Assembly: GCA_002841995.1 (NCBI GenBank)
Contig: PHBS01000004.1
Location: 1 to 55,490 of the forward strand
DNA length: 55,490 bases
Direction: 5' to 3'
Source of the DNA: Chloroflexi bacterium HGW-Chloroflexi-8
GTDB lineage: Bacteria; Chloroflexota; Anaerolineae; Anaerolineales; Anaerolineaceae
In this document: in pieces, positions 34,056 to 42,879 of the stretch
Numbering within the stretch: the stretch's first letter is position 1
How the letters are laid out: each line of letters begins with the position of its first letter
Notes under the pieces: generated by a model
What the model was told of the DNA's origin: nothing
The model's database searches: none
The model's input: the letters and a program-made list of their open reading frames with translations, nothing else
Program-made: the position numbers and the translations under genes

Positions 34056-35660
34056 TCAAAAAGCGCCTTTACCCGAAAATATAACCCATAATGACCTGAG
34101 GATGATCAATAAATCTTTTTTTAAAGAAATTTTATTCAGATATTCTAATTCCAGGGATAATCTTTCGTCAAAGTCTAACTCTCCGCGTCCATTAATTTGC
34201 ATCGGACCGGTTAGACCTGGTTTTACCGCCAAACGTTTTCGTTGTTCATCTGTATATTTTTCTACTACCCATAATTCTTCTGGACGTGGTCCTACTAAAC
34301 TCATCTCCCCTTTGAGGACATTCCAAAATTGGGGAATTTCATCAATGCTCCATTTGCGAAGAATTTTTCCCACTTTCGTAACACGTGGATCGTTTCTAAT
34401 TTTATAAACAGGTCCACTCAGATGATTTAACGGCAATACCTGGTCTAATTTTTCTTCGGCGTCGATAACCATTGTTCTTAATTTAAAAATCCGAAAAGGC
34501 TTTCCATTAACCCCAGCCCGTTTTTGAGAAAAGAAAATAGGACCGGATGAATCAATTCGAATTGCTATTATCGCAAAAAGTAAAATTGGAGCCGATACTA
34601 TTAATCCAAATAATCCTCCCAAAACATCCATTAATCGTTTGGCAAAATAGCTGATTATTCGTTTTCTTTCTTTTTTTACTTGAAATCTGGGAGGTAGTAT
34701 AAAACCCTTCAATAAACCAATGCCTAAAGCCATCGCCCGAACACTAATCATGATGGGATAAATTAATCCTATTCTGGTGTTATTATTTAAAATATATTTC
34801 AAAAATGAAATATCAACTGCAAAAAACAATCCAATAGAGATTAAAACAGCCCAAATGAAAGAGGGATAAAATGGGACAATTATGAATGCACAAAATATTA
34901 TTGCCAAAAATAAGATTTGCCATCGTTGGGAGGGTGATGTATGTGAATCGGAAACCATCTTCTCTGGAAGCCAGCGCAACATAACTGCTTTCCAAAAACC
35001 GATACCAAATTTTCTTTGCCAATATTCCTTTATAGTTTCATCATGCAAATGCTGAACTACAGCTTTTGGTTCAAAAACCATATGATAACCCTTTCGCGAT
35101 AAGCGGAAAGACAACTCCTGATCCTCAACCGAAGCTCGGATAAACGTAGCATCAAAACCCCCATTTGCTAAAAAAACATCCCTTTTATATGCAGCAGAGT
35201 AAGTATCAATAAAATCAATATAAGTTTGTTTTTTCATGCGTTCGTATTTATATTCATACTCAAGTTGTACAAAATTCGAAATACGATTGGTTTGCTTTGT
35301 GCAATAAATTCCCTTCACCCCGATAATATCAGATTGGATAAATGGGTCTGTCATCGCTTCTAACCAATTATGAGTTGGAATACAATCTGAATCAGTAAAG
35401 ATTAAGATTTTCCCATTTGCCTGTTTAGCGCCGCTATTTCGTGCAACCGAAGGACCACTATGTTCAATACTAATGATTTGAACATTATTAAATTTCTTAA
35501 CTTGCTCCTCTGTGTTATCAAAAGAGCCATCATTTACAACAATGATCTCATAATATCTTCTGTCGAGGCTTTGATTTTCAACTGCCTCTAAACATCTGGA
35601 AATTATTTTTTCATTGTTATATGAAGGTATGATTACAGAGGCTAACAACTCTTTTTCCAT
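34056..35660 (-). CDS. GT2 glycosyltransferase fused to initiating sugar-phosphate transferase
   Basis: 534 residues. Residues 1-235 are a GT2 domain ('[23 protein letters not shown]' zone, DxD-like 'FTDSDC', '[12 protein letters not shown]'). Two or more helices (248-320) follow. Residues 335-534 are a bacterial sugar transferase of the WcaJ/WbaP/PglC type: '[17 protein letters not shown]' re-entrant helix, '[20 protein letters not shown]', '[18 protein letters not shown]' and 'LVGPRPEE', then '[14 protein letters not shown]'. The second half moves a sugar-1-phosphate to undecaprenyl phosphate, the first step of the glycan. Joining it to a GT2 would let one protein add sugars one and two. 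Fusion is continuous with no frame break. Confidence 0.9.
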   Translation of the reverse strand: MEKELLASVIIPSYNNEKIISRCLEAVENQSLDRRYYEIIVVNDGSFDNTEEQVKKFNNVQIISIEHSGPSVARNSGAKQANGKILIFTDSDCIPTHNWLEAMTDPFIQSDIIGVKGIYCTKQTNRISNFVQLEYEYKYERMKKQTYIDFIDTYSAAYKRDVFLANGGFDATFIRASVEDQELSFRLSRKGYHMVFEPKAVVQHLHDETIKEYWQRKFGIGFWKAVMLRWLPEKMVSDSHTSPSQRWQILFLAIIFCAFIIVPFYPSFIWAVLISIGLFFAVDISFLKYILNNNTRIGLIYPIMISVRAMALGIGLLKGFILPPRFQVKKERKRIISYFAKRLMDVLGGLFGLIVSAPILLFAIIAIRIDSSGPIFFSQKRAGVNGKPFRIFKLRTMVIDAEEKLDQVLPLNHLSGPVYKIRNDPRVTKVGKILRKWSIDEIPQFWNVLKGEMSLVGPRPEELWVVEKYTDEQRKRLAVKPGLTGPMQINGRGELDFDERLSLELEYLNKISLKKDLLIILRSLWVIFSGKGAF

Positions 35661-35669
35661 TAAGAAACC

Positions 35670-37148
35670 TTAGTTATCCTTTACATTTATTGTTTGTTTT
35701 AAGGATGGGCGAAATAAATACTTCAGAAAAGATCGAAATGCGAGTAAAACGCGCCTTCTTTCTTGTGGCTTTGTAATAACCTGCCACGCTTTCTTTAAAA
35801 TGTAATTTGGGCGAAGGTAAAATGACTTCCTAGCATCATCGCACCAATTGACAATTTCTTTGGTCGAAAGATTTGGATGTTTAACTATTGTTCTATGTAA
35901 CCCATCCTCAGTGAGCCAATTTTTAAAATCCTTGGTCTCCATATAATTATTTGAATATGCCCATTCATAAGCTTCTGTGCCAGGGTAAATCATTATAGGA
36001 AAAAATTGTGCAGTATCCGGGTTAAGTTTTTTCGCGAGATTTAATGTTTTATTTAGAGTTTCTTTAGTTTCACCTGGATTTCCTGCCATAAAACAACCGT
36101 GAACCATTACGCCTGCTTTTCGGGCGTCTTCTCGAAATTGATAAAATTGGTCAAGTGTAATCTTCTTCTTAATGTTATCCAGTATTTCTTGATCTCCACT
36201 TTCAAACCCAACACAAACAAGACGCAACCCCGCTTTTTTAAGACTATGTAATGTTTCATAACTAATATCAGCTCTGGAATTGGCTGTGAAAGGCAATTTA
36301 TTTCCACGTCTAATCAGTTCTTCAGATAGTTTTAAAGATCTCCTTTGATCAACTGTAAGGGTATCATCTTCAATAAATACTTCTTTAACTTGAGGTAGCT
36401 CTCTGCTGATAAAATCAAATTCATCTGCAACATTCTCGACACTTCGTTTACGATAACCATGGCCAGTGATCGTTTGAGGCCATACGCAATACGTACATTG
36501 ATAAGGGCAGCCTCGACCTGTAATAATCGCTACTTCTGGATATTGGGTTATTGAATAAAAATAATTTTCTACATTTAGGTGTCGTTTATATACTTCGCTT
36601 ACAAAAGGTAGTTCATCCACATCCCGAATTAATTCTCTATCCTGATTGGAAATAACATCACCATTTTGTCTGTAGGTTAATCCGCTGACATCTCTTAAAC
36701 TAGAACCTTCCTTAAGCGCTAATGCTAAATCTCTTACCGTGTAATCGTATTCACCTCTGGCAACTGCATCGATTGATTCATCCATTAATAGACTTTCTTC
36801 TGGTAAAGCAGTAACATGTGGACCAACTAATAAAATAAAGGTCTTATTGAACATTTTGTGTTTTAAAGCGTTTGCAACCATCACATCATTTACGATACTA
36901 GGTGTACTTGTATCAATAACAATTAACTCGGGTAAAAATTTTTCACATAAATCTTCCACATAAGTGAGGTCATATCCGGCTGCTGGCGCATCGATCAATT
37001 TAACATTAAACCCATTCTTTTCTAACACCCCTGTTGCATAAGCGAGCCAGATGGGATAATACATAACGCCACTTTTAATTACAGCTGGGCTTCTTTGAGA
37101 GCGAGAATATTTCGGATAATATGGTGGATTTAACATTAATACGTTCAT
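35670..37148 (-). CDS. B12-binding-domain radical SAM protein
   Basis: 492 residues. N-terminal B12-binding-like domain (about 1-135, 'MNVLMLNPPYYPKYSRSQRS', 'VIDTSTPSIVNDV', 'LLVGPHVTALPEE') without an obvious DxHxxG, so cobalamin may be bound base-off or not at all. The radical SAM domain starts with the cluster cysteines C214, C218 and C221 in 'GRGCPYQCTYCVWPQ'. Family members include methylases and the hopanoid protein HpnJ, to which the 'YPIWLAYATGVLE' and 'LIDAPA' segments are similar. It probably modifies a sugar or a lipid carrier of the surface polymer; the reaction is unknown. It follows a GT4 gene in the same operon. Confidence 0.85.
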   Translation of the reverse strand: MNVLMLNPPYYPKYSRSQRSPAVIKSGVMYYPIWLAYATGVLEKNGFNVKLIDAPAAGYDLTYVEDLCEKFLPELIVIDTSTPSIVNDVMVANALKHKMFNKTFILLVGPHVTALPEESLLMDESIDAVARGEYDYTVRDLALALKEGSSLRDVSGLTYRQNGDVISNQDRELIRDVDELPFVSEVYKRHLNVENYFYSITQYPEVAIITGRGCPYQCTYCVWPQTITGHGYRKRSVENVADEFDFISRELPQVKEVFIEDDTLTVDQRRSLKLSEELIRRGNKLPFTANSRADISYETLHSLKKAGLRLVCVGFESGDQEILDNIKKKITLDQFYQFREDARKAGVMVHGCFMAGNPGETKETLNKTLNLAKKLNPDTAQFFPIMIYPGTEAYEWAYSNNYMETKDFKNWLTEDGLHRTIVKHPNLSTKEIVNWCDDARKSFYLRPNYILKKAWQVITKPQERRRVLLAFRSFLKYLFRPSLKQTINVKDN

Positions 37149-37174
37149 AACATCACCTTTCTATTACCAATAAA

Positions 37175-38308
37175 TCAGATAAACATATCGAGATAAACCT
37201 GTTCGATACTTGACATCATTTTATTTATGGAAAAATTCATTTCTGCTTTTAACCTGCCTGCTTTTCCGTACTCCGCAGCCAAATCCGGATTTTTCAAAAG
37301 AAATATCACTTTTTGTGACCAATCTGCAACATCGGCATATTGTGATATAAATCCTGTTTTTTCATTTTCAACAATTTCTGCACATCCATTCACATCCGTA
37401 ACGACAACGGGTTTGCCCCACGCCATTGCTTCAATAATCGAATAGGGAGTACCCTCCCAAGCAGATGTCAAAGTAATAATATCTGCAGATTTTAATAACT
37501 CAGTCACATTCTCTTGGTATCCGATAACGCTAACCTTATCTCGCAATTCCAGCTCGGATATTTTCTCTTCAACTTCGTTTTGAAGTGAACCATTTCCAAC
37601 CATTAAGAATTTTGCTCTTGGATAAGCTTCTAAAATTATTTTGGCACCTTCAATAAATTTTACTGGATCCTTTTGAGGACTTAATCGTCCTATCTGCAAA
37701 ATAACAGATGATTCTTTTTTAAAATTTTGGGTTCTTTCATGACCCATATTATGGGTTAAGTCTATACCATTATAAATCGTTTTAATTTTGTTTGCAGGAA
37801 TCCCCCACTGAATTAATCTTTCACGATCCCTTTCATTAACAGATATCATTTTAGTTGTAATTTTAGATAATAAGAACTCAAATAGTTTATATAATCCGAA
37901 TATTTTTTTATTTCTAACATCAATTGTCTGAGGTGTATATACAATTTTTTTGACACCTGCCAATTTTGCTAATATCCTGGCCACAAAACTTGCTTCCTGG
38001 CTATGAACATGAACAATTTTGATATCATATTTCTTGATCGTCGTTACAAACTTTTTCATTGAAGCTAGTGGCCAAAATATTTTCTTCATCGGTAATGGAA
38101 TAATTTTAAGTCCGTGAAAATTATACTTTTCTATATATTGCTCAAAATTTTTGGGTAAAACTAAGAATGGAGTAAATTTTGAACGGTCTAAATGCATAAT
38201 AATTGAGGCAACATGAGTCGATTGTCCGGATGGGAATGGTTCATAATATACATACAATATATTTATCTTAGGTTCACCCACTATAACCCCTTTTATTGAA
38301 AGAACCAC
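37175..38308 (-). CDS. GT4 family glycosyltransferase
   Basis: 377 residues of the GT-B fold. N-terminal acceptor domain with 'YYEPFPSGQSTHVASIIMHLD'-type loop and 'IVHVHSQEASFVARIL'; C-terminal nucleotide-sugar domain with 'ILQIGRLSPQKDP', 'FLMVGNGSL' and the E-x7-E donor motif 'SAWEGTPYSIIEAMAWGKPVV' region. Cytoplasmic or membrane-edge enzyme that adds one sugar to the lipid-linked repeat. The gene overlaps its upstream neighbour by 16 bases. An internal ATG near the 'KINILYVYYEP' part could be the real start, since the first 14 residues are not conserved in the family. Confidence 0.9.
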   Translation of the reverse strand: MVLSIKGVIVGEPKINILYVYYEPFPSGQSTHVASIIMHLDRSKFTPFLVLPKNFEQYIEKYNFHGLKIIPLPMKKIFWPLASMKKFVTTIKKYDIKIVHVHSQEASFVARILAKLAGVKKIVYTPQTIDVRNKKIFGLYKLFEFLLSKITTKMISVNERDRERLIQWGIPANKIKTIYNGIDLTHNMGHERTQNFKKESSVILQIGRLSPQKDPVKFIEGAKIILEAYPRAKFLMVGNGSLQNEVEEKISELELRDKVSVIGYQENVTELLKSADIITLTSAWEGTPYSIIEAMAWGKPVVVTDVNGCAEIVENEKTGFISQYADVADWSQKVIFLLKNPDLAAEYGKAGRLKAEMNFSINKMMSSIEQVYLDMFI

Positions 38309-39264
38309 ATTTGAATGTTTGCATTCTGAATTCTTTTTTGATTTATTATTTGTCTTTTTTGAATAACTTTTGGCACTAATCGAAAGACATCATACAATCC
38401 CAACAACACTCGCGGATAAAAAAAGAGCAAATAAAAGTTTCGTAATGAATCAACCAATAATATTAATGGCAAATACAGCCAGATATCTTTAAATCGGTCG
38501 TTTTTAATGATCAAAAGATATCGATTTTTTAAGGCTAACCTGGTTCCAACATTCCGCAAATCATCATTCGACTGTTTATGCAAAGTATCTCCCCAACCAC
38601 GCACATGGGTAGCAATTGCAGAAGGTACAAAAATACAGCGCCAACCTAAAATTTTAGCCCGCCAGGATATGTCTACATCTTCATAATAAGCAAAAAAATC
38701 CTCATCTAGAAATTCTCCATTAATCGAGATTTCTTCGACCATCTCTTTACGATATAAAGCTGCCGCACCACAAGCACCAAATACTTCTGTTTTAGCATCA
38801 TATTGCCCCTCATCCTTTTCGTTTTGCCCGCGATCATATGGCTTTCGCAAATAATTCAGAAACAATCCGGTTGAATCGATAAGAGATGGATTGTTTGCAC
38901 GCATCAATTTTGGCGCTGCACACCAAACCCTCTCATCCATATCTATCCACTTCACCATTTGATCGATAAAATCTGGTGCAGTTACCACATCCGGATTAAG
39001 TGACAAAACGAATTCGCCTTTTGCCAAAGTCATTCCATAATTAAACGCTTTCGAAAAACCCATATTTTCTTCGAATACCTTAATCTTAATATCTGGATGT
39101 TTTTCCTGGATCCAATCTACTGATCCATCGCTAGAAGCATTATCGATTACAAAAATCTCGATCGGTGAATAAGTTTGATTTTTAAGTGCTTCAAGGCAGC
39201 TTGGTAGAAATAATCTATGATTCCAATTTACTATAATTATGGAAACAAGCTTTTTTACGATCAT
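38293..39264 (-). CDS. GT2 family glycosyltransferase, rhamnosyltransferase-like
   Basis: 323 residues. 'VSIIIVNWNHRLFLPSCLEAL' start, 'VIDNASSDGSVDWI' for nucleotide binding, 'LSLNPDVVTAPDF' for the DxD-like site and 'FFAYYEDVDISWRAKILGW' for the ED-rich acceptor motif. This is the WbbL-like group of rhamnosyl- or similar transferases. A hydrophobic segment near the C-terminus ('LYLPLILLVDSLRNFYLLFF') likely touches the membrane. Gap of 13 bases to the ligase gene upstream. Confidence 0.9.
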   Translation of the reverse strand: MIVKKLVSIIIVNWNHRLFLPSCLEALKNQTYSPIEIFVIDNASSDGSVDWIQEKHPDIKIKVFEENMGFSKAFNYGMTLAKGEFVLSLNPDVVTAPDFIDQMVKWIDMDERVWCAAPKLMRANNPSLIDSTGLFLNYLRKPYDRGQNEKDEGQYDAKTEVFGACGAAALYRKEMVEEISINGEFLDEDFFAYYEDVDISWRAKILGWRCIFVPSAIATHVRGWGDTLHKQSNDDLRNVGTRLALKNRYLLIIKNDRFKDIWLYLPLILLVDSLRNFYLLFFYPRVLLGLYDVFRLVPKVIQKRQIINQKRIQNANIQMWFFQ

Positions 39265-39277
39265 TTAGTATCCACGC

Positions 39278-41203
39278 TTAATTGGTTTGTGTCGTTTGTG
39301 TTTTTTTAGGCCGATTATTCAAATAAACCAAAATTCCAACTAACAGCCAAAAATAAGCGTTGACTTGCTTTACCTCCAGATTTTGATAGACAAGTCCATC
39401 AATAAAAACCACGGCAAAACTTGAAACAAGTGCTAAAATAAATTTTTTGTCGAAATTATTATCATTATCCTGGTATATACCAACCAACGATCGAACGATT
39501 TCGAGCCATAAATACAAATAAATTAGTAATCCCGGAATTCCCAACTCTACTATTGATTTTAGCAATTGACTCTCGGTTACAAAAGCAGATTCAGGAAATG
39601 TTCTGAGTGCAGCTGTTCCTGTAGTCCCCAAACCCATTCCCCATATTGGAGATTTTTTCCAGGCATCTAATCCCAGATTCCAGGCTGCAAGGCGGTCGCG
39701 ATTGGTCTCATCAGTCCCCCAATTAAAAATCGAACGAATGTGGGTAATAATCGGATTCGCACCTTGGTTGATATTATTGACATTCTGTAAATTTTCTATC
39801 TGACCAAGTTCCAACTCTCCCCATCCAGCCCAATCAAAATTGTTGTTGGCATTTGGTCCGGATTGAGTAATCAAATGCAAAAGCACCTTCTCGTTCTTCC
39901 ATTCAGAAAGATCAACTAAATAATTTCGCCATCTACGATCACTTGGGTTTGATTTGGGGTTAATATAACGCACAAAAACAAACTTATCTTTTGATGAATC
40001 ATTAACACCCTGCAAATATATCTTAAAAGTAACCCCATCACCATTTTCCGTTGACCACACCTCTTTAGCCATCGCAATTGAAAATTTTAGTACACTCGAC
40101 TGATTAATTTCTAACGGAAAGGTTATCTCATCTTGCACTTCTTCCGAAATTGGATGCATGTATAAAATGGATCTTGAATCATTTTGTTTCATAATCGGAT
40201 CCGGCAAATTCCAATTTTGGATCTCAAAATTGCTCTTATTTGGATCAAAATCAATCAACGGCTGGGCGCTTTGTAACACAATTTTTTTATACTCAGATGC
40301 GTTTAATTCAAAAGTTAATTTCTCTGTTTGCAACTGCGTAGAAGCACGATTCCCCAAAACAATGATTATTACAATCCCTAATAAAATTAAAGCACCAACA
40401 AACGAAAAAGTCCACATCCTGCCTTTTTCTCGCAAAAATAATATTGCGACGGGGACAAACGCAATCGCTAAGGCTACCCAAATACCGCGACTAAAAGTAA
40501 AGATGATACAAGTAAACATTAATATAGAAGCCAATCCATAAAATAATCTATGGAACATTTTCTTACTGGTAAACAAAAAAGCTATGGAAAAAGGCAATAT
40601 TAAAGCCAATGTATTCGCCAAAGTTGTTGGAGAATCCAGAACAAAATACACCCTACGAATATGAGTTCCATAAATATACATATCCGGGAACCCCTGTCGA
40701 ATTGTCAACTCGGTTGAAGGCCAAAGTGCAATATTAAAAATAAATTCAATTATTCCGCCCAGAGAAATAATTGTTCCTGCTGCAACGACCACAAATAGAT
40801 ATTTTTTTAATGTTGATGGATTATTTTCCAAAATTATAAATACTACATAAAATATTGGTAGATACATGATTGAGATATACAGTCCCCACCAACCAACCAC
40901 GCCTGAACCATCGATCAGGAATCGAAATAAAATAAACCCGAGATAAACACCAATCGCCAAACCTAATCGCTTTTTGGGCAGCACCATTCTTCCGGAAAAT
41001 ATCATGTATAAAATGGAAAGTAAAACTAATAAAGCAAGAAGAATCTCTTTCCAGTATGTTCCTATCGGGTCCGGGACCATCTTTTTTATAACCAGATGAA
41101 ATGGTATCAATGCCATAAAAACAAACAGACCGAAAATAAGGGTATTCTCCAAAATTCTTGAGGTTTGATCTCTGTTTTGAAGTTTACGGATTAACGATTT
41201 CAT
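39278..41203 (-). CDS. O-antigen ligase/polymerase-like protein with inserted DWAGWG module
   Basis: 641 residues. Helices fill 20-285, with a long outer loop and further helices near 555-630; 'TFSRGIWVALAIAF' and 'IWGMGLGTTG' recall Wzy_C/WaaL proteins. Residues about 296-467 form an extra module between two helices, in the place of the large outer loop: 'YMHP', 'EVWSTENGDGVTFKIYL', 'YINPKSNPSDRRW', 'DLSEW', 'TQSGPNANNNFDWAGWG'. The same module is seen at 44420, 45301 and 54821. Linking or polymerising lipid-bound repeats is the probable role; the module may hold the glycan. It overlaps the MurJ-like gene by four bases (ATGA). Confidence 0.85.
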   Translation of the reverse strand: MKSLIRKLQNRDQTSRILENTLIFGLFVFMALIPFHLVIKKMVPDPIGTYWKEILLALLVLLSILYMIFSGRMVLPKKRLGLAIGVYLGFILFRFLIDGSGVVGWWGLYISIMYLPIFYVVFIILENNPSTLKKYLFVVVAAGTIISLGGIIEFIFNIALWPSTELTIRQGFPDMYIYGTHIRRVYFVLDSPTTLANTLALILPFSIAFLFTSKKMFHRLFYGLASILMFTCIIFTFSRGIWVALAIAFVPVAILFLREKGRMWTFSFVGALILLGIVIIIVLGNRASTQLQTEKLTFELNASEYKKIVLQSAQPLIDFDPNKSNFEIQNWNLPDPIMKQNDSRSILYMHPISEEVQDEITFPLEINQSSVLKFSIAMAKEVWSTENGDGVTFKIYLQGVNDSSKDKFVFVRYINPKSNPSDRRWRNYLVDLSEWKNEKVLLHLITQSGPNANNNFDWAGWGELELGQIENLQNVNNINQGANPIITHIRSIFNWGTDETNRDRLAAWNLGLDAWKKSPIWGMGLGTTGTAALRTFPESAFVTESQLLKSIVELGIPGLLIYLYLWLEIVRSLVGIYQDNDNNFDKKFILALVSSFAVVFIDGLVYQNLEVKQVNAYFWLLVGILVYLNNRPKKTQTTQTN

Positions 41204-42744
41204 TGAGACATTCCTTTTAAAATTTTGTGTTTTAATAATTTATTGATGACCAACAAAACAAATAAGTAACTGATTACGAAAATTGATCCATACAATATTA
41301 GAAAAAATATATTTTGCTCCCTATTCCAAATCATTTCTCCCCAAAGGATAACTACCATCGCGAATACTGAAGCAAATATTACCGTGCCAAACTCTTTAAC
41401 ATCAACCAGATTAATTTTGAATGCAAATTGTCTCCTGGCGATTATTACTAATAAGACGAATTGCACTAACAAACCGAGAACAGCAGATAAAGCTATGCCA
41501 TTATACCCGATATTTTTTACTAAAATAAAGTTAGCTGCTAATCGGATGAAGGTTTGAACCAGATTAACATAAAATACAACTGACCCTTTTTGCCAGGCAT
41601 ATACAGTTCGCCAAAGCGGTTGGCAGAGAGAATCAACAAATACTGATATCGTATAATAAATTAGCGTATTTCCAACCAAATTAGTTGTATTACTACCAAA
41701 AGCACCATGTTCAAACAACAATTTTGTGACCGGTAAGCGAAATAAGATTAACCCAAAACTAACCGGTAGTGAAAACATAAAAACCAATTTGAGCGCCTTA
41801 ACCAGGTATTGATTCGCTTTTTCAAACAGTGACTCGCTTAACTTTTCGGAAATATCAGGAAAAATCACCATTGAGACGGCTAAACCACTCAGTTGCCCAA
41901 TTGTAAGCGCAAGATGATATGCAAAACTTAATATTGAAGCATTGCCTTCCCCGGTTGAGGTTGCCATCGCCCGATCAATAAAAAGAATTGTATGGTGAGT
42001 TAAATACCCGGCGGCTATCCAGATCGTTAATTTATAGACTTTAGAAAAGTTGCCATTGAAAGTAGATTCTTGCCAGTGATTAAAAATTCCAGATGGTAAG
42101 AGCTTTAAAAATAATGGTAATTGCAATAAAAAGGCTGCCAACGCCCCTAAAGTAACCCCCCATCCAGCTCGAACTAACGCATCCTTATCAGGAAACATGA
42201 ACAAACAAATAATAAAAACTACATTATATACAGCGGTCATTAATATCGGGCGAGCAAACTTTCGAAAAATTTGAAGAAAAGCACCCATTAAAGAAGCTAA
42301 TCCCATAAAGAAAATTCCTGGAAGCATCAAATTAAATAATTGACCTGCCTGAATGTGCTCAAATTTTTCAAAACCGGGGGAAAGCCATCTGATAAACACA
42401 GAAGAAGCAACAAAATTTATAAAAACCAATACCAAAATAATGATGACAAAAAAAATAAATATCTTCTTCGCAAAAGACCAGGCTGTTTCTTCACCAAATT
42501 TCTGCCGTAGACGAATAAAAAAAGGAATAATCACCGGCGTTAATATTATCGGTAAAGCAATAAATACAAACTCTGGTATGGCATAAGAAACCAGGAAGAT
42601 ATCAGTTGTTTTTCCTGCCCCTAACACATAGGCGATCGATGTCTGTCGTAAATAGCCTGTCAAAGTGCTGAAAATCAGACTAATAAAAACAACCAGATAA
42701 TTTTGATATGTCCGAAAGAAGTTTACGATTTTGTTGTAGTACAT
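41200..42744 (-). CDS. MurJ/MviN-type lipid-linked glycan flippase
   Basis: 514 residues with about 14 helices. The MviN/MurJ pattern is clear: 'FSTLTGYLRQTSIAYVLGAG' at the start, 'IRWLSPGF' in the first third, 'LTIGQLSGLAVSMVIFPDIS' and 'LFEHGAFG' in the middle. Unlike Wzx it carries the charged MurJ-like positions (R in 'YLRQ', 'LFRLPVTKLLFEHG'). It turns lipid-bound precursors to the outer side. A true MurJ for peptidoglycan is possible, but its place in a glycan operon suggests a polysaccharide-specific relative. A second flippase of the Wzx kind is at 50727. Confidence 0.85.
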   Translation of the reverse strand: MYYNKIVNFFRTYQNYLVVFISLIFSTLTGYLRQTSIAYVLGAGKTTDIFLVSYAIPEFVFIALPIILTPVIIPFFIRLRQKFGEETAWSFAKKIFIFFVIIILVLVFINFVASSVFIRWLSPGFEKFEHIQAGQLFNLMLPGIFFMGLASLMGAFLQIFRKFARPILMTAVYNVVFIICLFMFPDKDALVRAGWGVTLGALAAFLLQLPLFLKLLPSGIFNHWQESTFNGNFSKVYKLTIWIAAGYLTHHTILFIDRAMATSTGEGNASILSFAYHLALTIGQLSGLAVSMVIFPDISEKLSESLFEKANQYLVKALKLVFMFSLPVSFGLILFRLPVTKLLFEHGAFGSNTTNLVGNTLIYYTISVFVDSLCQPLWRTVYAWQKGSVVFYVNLVQTFIRLAANFILVKNIGYNGIALSAVLGLLVQFVLLVIIARRQFAFKINLVDVKEFGTVIFASVFAMVVILWGEMIWNREQNIFFLILYGSIFVISYLFVLLVINKLLKHKILKGMSQ

Positions 42745-42879
42745 AAGTTTAATTAATTTTTGAAGGATTAAATCTTTATAAAAGGGTTAATAAAACGGTT
42801 TCGATTAAACACATTATTACCTCAAAAATGTAATTGTAACACCCGGAATGAGCTATTCAGAAACTTTAGCTATCAAAAA

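Noticed and set aside
34056-35660. Two separate genes for GT2 and sugar transferase
   Set aside because: The frame is continuous without stop, and no internal start with a ribosome site is apparent near the domain border.
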